A stretch of DNA of 64,000 nt from Echinococcus granulosus (taxonomy: Eukaryota; Platyhelminthes; Cestoda; Cyclophyllidea; Taeniidae). A model generated the notes under the pieces. It was not told the DNA's origin, did no database searches, and saw only the letters and a program-made list of their open reading frames with translations. Positions within the stretch are counted from its first letter, which is position 1; the number at the start of each line of letters is the position of its first letter. Shown here in pieces: positions 11,307-22,162 of the stretch. The translations under genes were made by a program, and so were the position numbers. Location: NCBI RefSeq assembly GCF_000524195.1, contig NW_020170383.1:2841231-2905230 (forward strand), in the 5' to 3' direction.

Positions 11307-14300
11307 CTAGGATAGACTATTATAGGACACATCAAGGGTATCCTCGGTGTCGTCGGGGTCCTGCAGCCCTGCCATCGCCTGCACGTCACTGTTTGTCTGA
11401 ACCGCTGTAAGAGCCTTTCGCGGCCTTCCACGCCGCCTCACCGGAGCTGTCAGGAAATCGCTGAGTTTTGGCTGCCGACACACCTCTGCTCCTACTCGCC
11501 CCTCATTTAGGGGTCGTTGTCTTCGTCTGCCCCTCTTCCTCGAAAATGACGCCCGCAGTCGTGCTAGTATAAACGGATCGACAACAAGCTGGTCTGGGGG
11601 GAGACTATCCACCACTGGATTACCCGTCATTATATAACCGGCCGGTTTCGCCTTGGCTCCCCCAACCACTGAACTCTCAACAATGCTCAACGCCGAATAA
11701 TCTGTAGTATCATACACTGAAGACCCAATATGCGCCTTGGCTATCACCTCATCCGCGCAAGCTGCTACGGGATCCTCAACCACAGTGTCAAGCTGAACAT
11801 GTGAGATGCTCTTCATGGTGCGCACCAGAGTGGTTTTCTTCTTTTCGCGGCTCAGCACCATATCGCATATGAGACGGGCACGGTCGAGACTGAGGCGAAC
11901 ATCCTTACAGCGTTCTACAACCTCACCAGAGCTAACGGGAAAGTCGGCGGGAGAGGGCAGGGGCTCCGTAAACCAGCGTTGAGGCACCTCTACAACGAGA
12001 GGTTTGTTGAAATTGATGCGTCGTTTAAGGCGCCAATAGGTGAGCAGCTGCTCAACGATATCGAGAGGCACCTGGTGGCTCTGATCAGAAGAAGTAGTGC
12101 CACTGGACCGTTTTGAGCTCCTCTGCTGTGCCCACCGGTGCAGAAGAGCGACAACATCGTCACGGGTGACGTGCATGTAGAAGTTGGCAGTAGGATCGTT
12201 CGTGCTAAAACACAAAGGGTCTCTGGATCAGAGCAAGTATGTAGCGATTTAATTGGCATATCTTCCCGGATAAATGTAAAGACCCTGGTCACCTAATTGC
12301 AAGACGAAATGGTAGGATGACTAAATATTAACAAACTCAATGCGTTTTCATAAGAAGACGCAAAATAAAGCATAGCCTTACGCTGTATTCACACCTCTCG
12401 TAAAAGTGGTTTACTGGTCAAAGACTTGCTCAAAGTAATTATGCATCAACTTAAAAACATGAACACGACTATAATAATACAAAAAAGGGGTTGATAAAAT
12501 TAAGTGTGAGATAGCAAATAAGTTAACTTACTGGGGAAAAAAATATTACCTTACCGAAACTTATGTATTCAAGTAAAAAGGAACTTACATGAAAAAATAT
12601 CATCACTGTTTTATTATCAATGTGAGAGTTAGTGCAACTGATGCATTGTCAGTTGAGAATAAGCAGTTAAAGCGATGCCAACATAACCAGGGTTTTCAAT
12701 TTTTTTCAGTGAAGAAGCAGAATAAGACAAAATACTGAATTTTGCCATGTAGGAAAACGAAAAAAGCCACACTTGTAAAGTATGTAAAACAACCTACTCT
12801 TGATGCTTTCTTGGTCCACGTGGCCGCCTACTATGAATAAAAGGTGACAGCCTTTTAATGGTGCTCAACTTTAAGATCAAATTTCATGTGCTCGAGTTTG
12901 TAATCAAACGTGCCTGCTAGCAGCGTTCACTCGACAGGATGAAATGTATTTGCAGAAAACTTGTATCATAATCAGTAGGAAATGAGGTATAAATGGAGAC
13001 AATTAAGTAGTTCATGTGGTACAAAGTACAGGAATACTGGAGAAAATTTACCGCTCCGAGGTGGGTACATATTTGTCCGGCGACGCGTCACTTTTCGAAG
13101 GTGAGGGACTAAGAGGGTTAGTGCTACTAGCAACAGGAGTGAAATCAGTGTCAGCATGCTGAGCCGTCGGCTTTTTCAACAACCGGAGCTGTGCCAATCG
13201 CAACTGATACTCCTTACTGCTGTGCTTAGGACAGTGACCCTATAGGCAGTAATAAGACCACCTTTTTAAAAGCCGTCACCATAAGAGTTACTTAAAAGAA
13301 TCGACACTAACCCAGTTAGATTAACAATACCCCTACAAAGGACCACCCCGACTCACAGATATTCCCGAATAGTGAGTCGAGCGTAAGCCACAATGAAAGC
13401 GGTAAACAGTAATGACTCACCAGGAGGCGAACATCATATCCACTGAGCTCCTGTATCATAGTCATGTTATGCTGAAAAGCACATGTTACATGGAAGGCCA
13501 CTTTACATTTCTTCACAGAGCACTGAATAGGCGCGCCGTAATGAATTTTGCAAAGTACACAGACCAAGTTTTTTCTCGCCTGTGGAATACCATTGATATT
13601 GGTGATGGGTTCCATCAAATCGACGTCTTGAAACGAAACCTCTGGAACCCACAACGCACAGCTCACATGGCACCAAGACCTGTAATCACTAACGAGGGAA
13701 AGGAAAAAACGCGAATAAGCACTTTATATACCTCAGAGAAAAGAATGACGGGTGACTCACTCTATAAGTTTCATTGCACCACCTTTATTGGGACAAAGCG
13801 CACATCGCGCGGTTAAATGTGCCTCCATCTCACAAAGTCGACAGTGCCAAGGACCATCTGGTAAGTTTGGGATACCATAGCAGGCCTGGTGCACACACAC
13901 GTTGCATTTTTCGCAAAAGACCAACTCGTTGCCGTCCTCACCATTGTACTATGGAAAGTCATTCCAAAAGAAGAAACCTACTGATTGACAAACATCACAT
14001 TTGGCGTCTTCATCATATTCGAGATTTTTAAGCCCCTCATCGGTCAGAGTACTAAGATGGGACTTGACGAAGCAAATCTGCTCAGCCGCGTCTAAAACGT
14101 CCTCAAGCATCCAGTCCTGGATCCTTTCCTGTTGCAAACGCGTCCGCTCTTCATTAACAGTGGTCACCCAGGCTTGGTCTAAATCATCTATGTTGTAAAC
14201 TGGCGAGGCAACAATGCCCTTTTTCGAAACATGGTGCACATCTGGGTTGTAGTGTTCATCCCGAAAACATCGGATGAGTTTGTCGGGCCTGAAGGTAAAA

Positions 14301-14680
14301 AGTTGGTAATTTGACTTACAATGAACACGAGGTTATCTTTCTCTTAACAACTGGGAGGTCAGCTTTCCTACAAAGACTTAAATGTCGGCATAAAATAAAG
14401 CCTACTTTGGAAAAGCGGACATAGAGGAATGTTTTCCAGAAGCAACTTGTACACCTTCTTTCAGCCAATCCGGACGCCAAATATTTGTAATCTTTATAAG
14501 TTTACTACGCTCGAGCTGATCATTATTAGCGACCAGCATCAATGATATAGGACGGCGATCAAAGCACTACAAACTACATAAGAGAGAACAAAATACTTCA
14601 GATGGTCCCCTGTCAGCACCGCCGACGTCCTTCTTGACGAAATTAAATATCAAATCATGAACTTCATCCAGTTTGCTCAT
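11307..14680 (-). CDS. JADE: JADE-family PHD-finger protein (HBO1 acetyltransferase complex scaffold)
   Basis: JADE proteins bridge the HBO1 histone acetyltransferase to chromatin. Exons: 14597-14680 (start tentative), 14406-14566, 13982-14288, 13761-13948, 13421-13679, 13052-13239 and 11307-12204, about 694 residues, all in phase. Landmarks in order: the N-terminal EPcA-like stretch (PSE...CF...[12 protein letters not shown]), [17 protein letters not shown]1 ([18 protein letters not shown]...HCRLCE), the zinc knuckle and extended PHD ([58 protein letters not shown]), then the second EPcA part with [14 protein letters not shown] and a Lys/Arg helix ([15 protein letters not shown]). All zinc ligands appear present. 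The intron between the first two exons is only 30 bp. The frame stays open upstream to 14821 with a possible acceptor at 14780, so another 5' exon may exist. Confidence 0.92.
14567..14596 (-). other. 30-bp micro-intron in the JADE gene
   Basis: GTATTTTG...TTTGTAG, phase 0. Splicing joins RGPSE to CFDRRPIS and restores the JADE N-terminal pattern 'PSEVFRxDLI...WRxxWxKGVQV'. Unspliced, the frame reaches a stop at once. Confidence 0.85.
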
Positions 14681-15683
14681 TTGGATGTACTCAATAGGTG
14701 AAAAAATAAATAGTCCAGTCTCGCCACAAACCAGATGACCGGGACAAAACTCGCATGCTTCAGAAGAGGTGCGCGTCCCTGAAAAAGATACAAACGCATG
14801 ATATAATTTTAGTTCACGCATTTTTAAGTGTAATATAAAAAATGAAAAAATAAGTAAAATTTTTGATATTTGTTATTTGTTTAGTTTAATTAAGGTTATA
14901 ATGTTGTCGCATATTTCTTGTTTAGAATTTTCATTCTTTTTAAGAAGCTAAATGAACCGTCAAGGTGGCTGTTTTGGTAAGCTTTTGCGCATAAACTACT
15001 TGAACACCTTTAGACAAATCATACCTACGTCCCTCAATTAGGTGGAATGTCGTTCGATTATTCCCTCACTATGAGGTGGCCAAGACTGCCCTAGGATCAC
15101 AATGGCTTAAAGTACAATATGGAAGTGCTCGTCGGCTACCAGTCTATCCCGTAAACTATGTTGCACGACAGAAGTTCGGGCCTTGTGTAGCAATAAAAAT
15201 AAAAATACTGATTTGTGTTATGGACTTTATTTTACTTGGTAAATTTAGTCAGAGTCAAATGTTTTTTTGCAATTTTTTAGTAAGTCATGATGCTTATATG
15301 AGTGCTTTTGCAATGGAGTCTTCCGATTTTGTTGTAACTCATAAATACAGTTTATTAGAGCGTTGCAATTTGCTTAAGTATAGCGGAAATAAGTATGTGG
15401 GTCGGGAATGAGGAGTCCGAGTAAATTGTTCCACTATTTAACCGTTTGGGTTGTTTTTAAGTGGTGATCCTAATCTAGTTGATAACAGAGTGTGAGATTC
15501 AACGTTATTTTTATGAAGCTTTCTGCACGATAGAATAGAAATACCTATTGTTGAACAGATAAGAACGTATCCAATCCCCCTCATGAAAAATGAAATGGTT
15601 GTGTTATGAATCTAATAAAAATTTACTAGGTTCGAAGTTTTTGTTTCCCATTTTTCATAAAGAAGGTTGATTGTGAAGAGATA
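14681..15683. other. Divergent region between JADE and the hexokinase-like gene
   Basis: Both genes must be driven from around here. An open frame on the plus strand, about 15050-15190, reads RLFPHYEVAKTALGSQW and then KVQYGSARRLPVYPVNY; it has normal codon use, followed by AT-rich nonsense. It may be an exon or a gene remnant of unknown identity. A 5' exon of the hexokinase-like gene could also lie here. No core promoter motif is convincing. Confidence 0.35.
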
Positions 15684-18600
15684 ATGGCATCATTAAATTT
15701 GGAAATCACAAAATCCTTGAATAATGTTGATAAAACAAGGGTAGATCTGCCGATGCTAAATACACATGTTTCGAGAACCCCGAATGGTCTAGGTTAGTAT
15801 ATAGCCATCAGTCAGCTTTAATTATTTAGAGAGGGGACGCTATTTGGCAGTAGATTTCCTCGGGGACGAGCACCAATTGGCGATTGTCACATTCTCATCA
15901 CGATCCCATCGTCCTCATGTCGATGTTGCCACATTTAAATTACCGAACCAGTATTTGAGTTGCTCTTTCAGTGAGGTAATACCTTCTTTGTGTCTTATGC
16001 TTCAAGTTATTTGAGTACATAGCGACTACCGTGGAGGAATTCCTTACAAGCAGAGGTCTGGCAGATCGATTGATTCACGCCTGCTTAAGCCTCCCTTTTG
16101 CCATTAACAATACAGCCATAAACTCGGGTGAAATACTTTTTATCTCAAAGAGCTTTAAATTTCGTCAACGCAGTGGGACAGAGCTTCTCCGTACGTTTCA
16201 AAGGCATCTTGATAGGAAGGTAGACGTGTCTTGTCATCACTTTAACACTTAACGTATCTAGGCTGTGGAGGTAAAGTGCATCGCCATTGTCAATGATTGC
16301 GTTTCAGTTCTCGAGGCTTGTGCTGTTGATGAAGTTGATTGTGCTGCTTCTTTCACATTAAGTAAGTCGCCTGATGCCACGCTTTTAAATTGGTCTCCTC
16401 TTGCCTTGATTGCGTCTAGTTTTCAATTAAATTTTGAAATTTGGTAACAACGTGGGAATCATAGAAAAAGACTGAGGCATGTCACACAATGACAAGCACT
16501 TTAAATTTGCAATTTTATTACTGATAGGAGAGCTTAACGGGAATAAAATCTATTTGTGTAATGAAATGTATTTAGTAACATGGGCCACACTGGATTTCTT
16601 CGGGCACTTCACCTAAGTGAACATTTGCAGACAATCTTAAATTGCTTGAAGGATGAAATTGGCTCTTAAGAACTTAGTGGAAAAAGCTGTTTATGGCAAA
16701 CTCATGTAGTCATTTGCATTGCAGATGCTGGTGTGAACGCTGTCTACCAGGAAAGAATTTCCAACATTCGACGCGATGAAACTTTCGATGAGGACGCCAA
16801 AAGCGTTTTGATAAACACGGAGCTTGGCGGATTCGGAGATGGCGGCTGCTTGAAGAGATTTATAACGGAGTTTGATAAAAGACTCGACCGTATCTCAACA
16901 GCACCCGGTTTGCATACGTAGGCTGCTCTTCCGTATTAAAGTGTGCATATTCATCAATGTACCTTTAACAGAATACCCAGATTTTTATTTTCGGTCCACC
17001 ACAACACTGTTTCTTGTTGCTAAATTGCTAAAGGCATTAATTATTTGCTGGAAGAGAACAATGCTAAAGGTTACATAAGACTGATAAAACGTAAAAGTTG
17101 TATGAAAAGGCTTATTTTAATATAACATATTATGATACCGAGAGAAGTGGATTTTGGGTTAATTTATTACTCTAAATTAGTACCACGTTATGTAAATATC
17201 TTCACTACAGGTAAATGCGGCATTCCAATATACTTTGAATAGTACAATTAACTTAAATTGCTGTTGTTTATTCACAATTGCTTCGTCATTATTAGAAATT
17301 TGCTATTCATATTAGACTGCCTACTAAATATGTGCTCTTGATCACCTAACACGTTCGTTTTTGCTGAATAAACAATATATAATAAAAAACCTTGTTCAAT
17401 TTAGGATAAATGCAGCAACGCCTAATGGTGAATGAACATTAAGTTAACAGTTAGTAGATCGCCACTTTTAAGGTTTTGTGCTTGCATAGTTATTTAAATT
17501 ATCAAGCTAGAGGTAATGGTGTACTTTGATGTTTAATCCTATTTGATATGCATTGGAAAGATTGGCTCAATCAGTCAAGGAATAGATTTGAAATTGACCA
17601 ACACAAAGTTTCCTTCCCAAAAACAAATGAGTGGTAGTATTCCAGGTTCCCATATTTAGTGGCCCTTTATAACCTTTAAACTTGGGTTTTGTAATTTGGC
17701 GAACGATTCAAATTGTATACGCTACTTTCAGGCATAAGGCAAAGTACTATTTCCTAAAACAAAAGAAAGTGGTTATTGTTTTTCGTTATGAACTAATGAA
17801 AAAGTATTAAATTTATGAAAGAAGATGCGTTCTAAGGTGGGAAAAAATTATGCCAGACCAAGGGAAATGAGTTTTGTGTCTCCTGGTTGCTAACGCATAG
17901 GTTCGAGAAATTCGTCAGTGGCGAAAACCTGGGCGAACTGGTTCGTCAGATTTTAAAGTTGCTCACCGAGAGGGGCCAACTCTTTGGCGGAGTGTGGCCA
18001 GCCTCCCTGCGCGACCTCAGGAGTCTCCCGGCAAGCTTCCTCTGTGAGATCGATCGTGATCCACCACACCTCTTCTACAGCACGGAATTTCTGCTGCGAG
18101 AGGATTTGAAAATTCACAATCTCACACCCGAGGATATCCACATTGTCCGCTACGTCTGTAGCGCCGTCACGTACCGCTCTGCCTGCCTCTCAGCTGCTGG
18201 TATACTAGTTACAACTTTTTTCTTTTGAACATTCCCCACTACGTGACGTGTTCTTTATGAGTTCACAAGTACTAATTGCACCAATTTGAGTTTCAAACAG
18301 ACTAAATGAATTTAAAAAAGCAAACTGGTTAGGTTAGCTTTTGGTCTGAGGAAGTTAAGTACACTTCTTGGTTTTTGAAAAGCAGTCGAATTGGTGGGAA
18401 AAAAAGCTATCAACCATTGAGTTATGGTGGTAAATCTCCCCCTAATACGCTGGTAGCGAGTGTGTCGATGCAAGTTTTGATTTATAATGCCAATATAATT
18501 GACAAAAATGAGACTATGTACGTAGAGTCCCTTCTAACTCCCCTAAAACTCTAATAGAACCAAAAACATTCATTCATTACCAAAGGGACAGACTCATTTT

Positions 18601-20347
18601 GCGCTGGTTATGGTATATTCACGGTCTATACTTCAGTAAACTTTTAATAATCCAGAAATTGTCGTATTCAAATGTGTCTCAAGAACCTTTTATGAGTGAG
18701 CAGTTCATTATCAAGAGGAATGGTACTGTTGTGATCTCGTTTTGTTAAATAAAACATGCAATCGTTTTATTTCGGTGTACCTCACATTGTGCCGATTCAT
18801 CATGTAACAGTACAGACGAGAGCACCATTGTGTTTGTTTATGCTTTGGTTATGCTAGCAGTAAGGGTTGACTGACTAATGATGACATGGACACGTCCAAA
18901 ATCATTTTCAACTGGACTACTCTTAAACGAGCGTAAGAAAAGAGTTCATAGGACTATGCAGGATGAGATACGGCCCACCTGTTTCGATAATTCTAACTCA
19001 AAGTAGAATGTCAAATTAAAGTGAGAAAGATTGAACGAAACAGCCGCCGAGTAAGCTAATTATCATAGCAAACATTCCTTAAAAGTGCGTTAATTCCATT
19101 TATTCTTCTCCCAAACATAAATGGCCGATTTCGGTACTCTCGTGCAGCATCGCAAGCCTCACTTTAGACTACCATTTTGAATTGCCCCGTAAAACGAAGT
19201 ATATCTTCTGATTTTCGCATCAAAATTATCTATTACTCGCAGTATTGCACATGTACTGAACCTGAAGGCTTGTGACTTATTTGTGGCGAAAGGGTAGAAT
19301 TGACTACTATATTTGATACGATTTGTCTTTATTAAACTAATGGCCTGGCCTTCATTTTCTCCTCATCAAAGCCGCAGTAACAATTTTGAAACGGCTAAAT
19401 CGACTTCGCTTGACTCTGGCTGTGGACGGTTACATGTTCCGGAAGCACCCCACATTCTACAAGCAGATGCTCACAATGATGGCGGACCTGATGCCCAAGC
19501 ATATGACTGTAAGAATATGTGTATCTTAAATATAAGTGTTAAGTGCACTTTAGTAGACGATAGGTTTATAAATGGCACAAAAGATTTCAGGAGTGTTTGA
19601 ACGCAATTCCTGGAAGGTACAATAACTCTATTCATTCTATTCATCAGAAGATCCGCCCGTAATTGTAAATCTTGATGAAGAAATAGAGATTTGGGATAGT
19701 AAAATTGACAGTTTAATTTAGCATACGTATTTGCAATGTGCCTTTAAAGAACATTTAATGTACAGAACTTGCCAAATATATTTTCAAAATACCAACTGGT
19801 ACTTTGATCACATGCTTCTTCTTTAAAAGACTCCCATTCTGCATTACCTCATAAGCAGTTAAGGTTGGTATGCAATGGATGGCAATTTCACTTTCCAGTT
19901 CAGTTTCTGTGTTTGTTTATATTCTTGAACACTTTGTCGCATAGTCTCAATTATTTGTGCGCTTTGATTACATTAGTCCATAGAAGCGTAAAATGAAACT
20001 TTTACTAATGTATACGTTACCATGACATCCTAATGCCATATTTTTAACCGAAAATTACAAAACCTCGGAAGCCTATCATGAACTTATTCGAAAAGCAAAT
20101 CCATGTGTTTGCTTTATTATAGGACTGATGATAAACAAGTATTTTGAAGTCACCTTTTTCGTCCACTTTGGCTTTTCTTACGGGATTAAATACAGTGGCA
20201 GACACTATTTTAGCTCTCCTTGTGGGGCTATTCATTTAATTTACACATTTTCATTTTGCGCTTTAGTTCCGTATTAAATTGCCAGAAGAAGGCTATTCAG
20301 TTGGCAGTGGTGCAGTTGCCGCTCTTTACAAGGATCTCGTCAATTAA
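15684..20347 (+). CDS. Hexokinase-like protein with degenerate active site (probable pseudoenzyme)
   Basis: Eight exons: 15684-15792, 15830-15975, 16007-16219, 16262-16361, 16725-16917, 17901-18199, 19372-19508 and 20267-20347; 425 residues, all phases consistent, no internal stop. The full hexokinase fold is traceable: LPMLNTHVSRTPNG, LFEYIATTVEEFL, AIVNDCV with the catalytic Asp at 168, NTELGGFGDGGCL (Glu 222), FEKFVSGENLGELVRQIL, AVDGYMFRKHP. Substrate motifs are altered: LDLGGTNFR reads VDFLGDEHQ (44-52); the glucose-loop Ser of FTFSFP is lost; WTKGFK reads ISKSFK; GTGSNACY reads NAGVNAVY (190-197); EDGSGKGAA reads EEGYSVGSGA. ATP phosphate loops are thus mostly broken. Upstream codons before the ATG (EEIMASLN) also fit the family, with an acceptor near 15662, so a 5' exon is likely. 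Introns 1-3 are 37, 31 and 42 bp. Confidence 0.88.
15793..15829 (+). other. 37-bp micro-intron, hexokinase-like gene intron 1
   Basis: gttagt...tttag, phase 1. It joins TPNGL to ERGRYLAVDF, matching the family's 'TPDGTExGDFLALDL' without a gap. Confidence 0.8.
15976..16006 (+). other. 31-bp micro-intron, hexokinase-like gene intron 2
   Basis: gtaatac...cttcaag, phase 0. The acceptor was chosen because it restores LFEYIA (family: LFDYIA). Confidence 0.8.
16220..16261 (+). other. 42-bp short intron, hexokinase-like gene intron 3
   Basis: gtagac...tatctag, phase 0. It joins HLDRK to AVEVKCIAIVND, placing the VND motif at the family position. Confidence 0.8.
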
Positions 20348-22162
20348 CCCTCAGAATATTTATTTGTCTCTCTGTACTTTACTTTCTATAAAAAGAGAAG
20401 AAAAAACTACTGCTCTACTTTAGAGTGCAGTAAAATATGCTCATTAAACTTCAGAACAATCCGACTTCTCTCCAGAAGTGGTTTCCTAGATTTCATCTGT
20501 TTTCGAATTGCTGTTTTGGGCCTAACCCAGGTGGAATGGTTGGAGTCTCCTGTGCCTAGCACATTTTGTAACTAACCCTGTGCAACGGAGCGTGCAAAAA
20601 GTGTGAGCACCAGTCGGTACTGGGTAATGTAAACAACCTTTCTTCGTAAACATTTATGCAAAAAAGTGGCTTTAGAAATTAAGGTCTGAAGAACCACAGG
20701 ATGATGATTTCATGATCACCTTAAAAACGAGACGTAATGAGCAAGTCAGTAAGGTGAACGAAAGGAAGGTATTGGAGGGGGAAGGTTAGGTATTTTAGGA
20801 ATGAATGACTTCAGGTGTAGTGTATCCACCCACCGGTCACGTGATCCTACTGGTGGTTAGGGTAGTCATTAGGTGTTTAATTGAGGCCGTCAAGAAGGGT
20901 GGCCATTCACATCTACGCTAACTACAGACCTTTGCTTACTCTACCTGCTTCCACAATGGGTCATTTTCTCTGTCATCGGATATGGGGGTACAGGAAATGC
21001 CTCCATTGCCAATTAAGAAGCGCATTTTGCCAGCTGTCCCCACACCAGTTATCAGAAAATGAATGTATGGTGTACTGCTGAATCGAATCTATAGTGTGGA
21101 ATTAGGATAATGCATACGAACATAAGCTGCAGGCAAAGTTTCCAAAATGAATGGACTATAGGTCAAGAAAGCGGATATTTGAAGTATCGCAGCTGAAGGG
21201 CTCATTGATATGCCTAAAAAGGCTTACCTACTTACGTGTAATTTGCAAGGTTTGGTGGATTGTGATTCACCAGGCGTGGTCCATCTATCAAGATAAACAA
21301 TTTACGTTTGGAAAATGCGTTGGGTGTTGCGGCATATAACCTGGCCCCATGGCAAATCAGCTTATTAGACCAGATCCGTGGAACCAATATACCCGTGTTC
21401 GGTGGTTCGCAAGTTGCATTCGAGTGTAGGTTCCTATTCCTCTATTTTAAAAGTGGATGGTTTATTAGTGACATGTTAGGGCAAGTGCCTATTAATGTAG
21501 GAATTTCAACAAAGTAGTATGGGATCTTGCTTGTCGAAGATCTATGCTTACTGTGATAAAAAGTGTTGAGATTCTTCAATAACTGAAATCTGACTTAACC
21601 TTTAAACAACCTTATGATTAATCAAAAAGCCAAAATACGCAATGTCTAAATACGTGGTAATCTTTTTCTATCCTATAGTGATATTTTTTATTTAATCTCA
21701 CCTATTCTTGTGCTTTCATTTTAACTCTTAACTGTCAAGCCTGAGCGTTTCATCGGGTTTATCTTGTTTCTTACAATCCGTAAAAAAATTTCTTTATACT
21801 TGATACACCCAAAAAGTAAAAGGCACTTATTTTCGACCGAAAGCACATTCTAAATGCTGTGTCGTGACTATATCCAGCGATTAATCGTAAACATTACATA
21901 ATCACATTTGGCGGGAGTGGTTTGGAATGAATTCGCATATTTTTACCTGGTCGACTCTCAAGGATTTCAAAGTTCATTCCTAGTTGAAACCGATTAAAAT
22001 CCTCAGGGCTGTAATTAATTTCTAAGTCAATACTGGAGTTTGATTAAAGTACTTAAAGTGATTCGCTTGTTATGGGGAAATTTAACCTAATACCCTTTTA
22101 ATTACGTTTAACTAGTCCTCTCATGCAGATTCCTACGTGATTTCATTCATTTTAGGCTAAAG
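20348..22162 (+). other. Intergenic with coding-like remnants (about 20956-21430)
   Basis: Two adjacent stretches read like protein but in different frames. At 21192-21294, EGLIDMPKKAYLLTC is followed by NLQGLVDCDSPGVVHLS. At 21295-21421, NNLRLENALGVAAYN is followed by LAPWQISLLDQIRG. Upstream, 20956-21080 could supply a first exon ending at GTATGG. No GT-AG intron joins the second and third parts, so either a frame-shifted pseudogene or an exon pattern I cannot resolve is present. I do not recognise the protein. The blocks 20500-20660 and 20815-20900 are GC-richer and repeat-like. Confidence 0.3.

Noticed and set aside
13412..13816. 134-codon plus-strand frame
   Set aside because: Antisense shadow of the JADE extended PHD exons, whose zinc ligands are clear on the minus strand.
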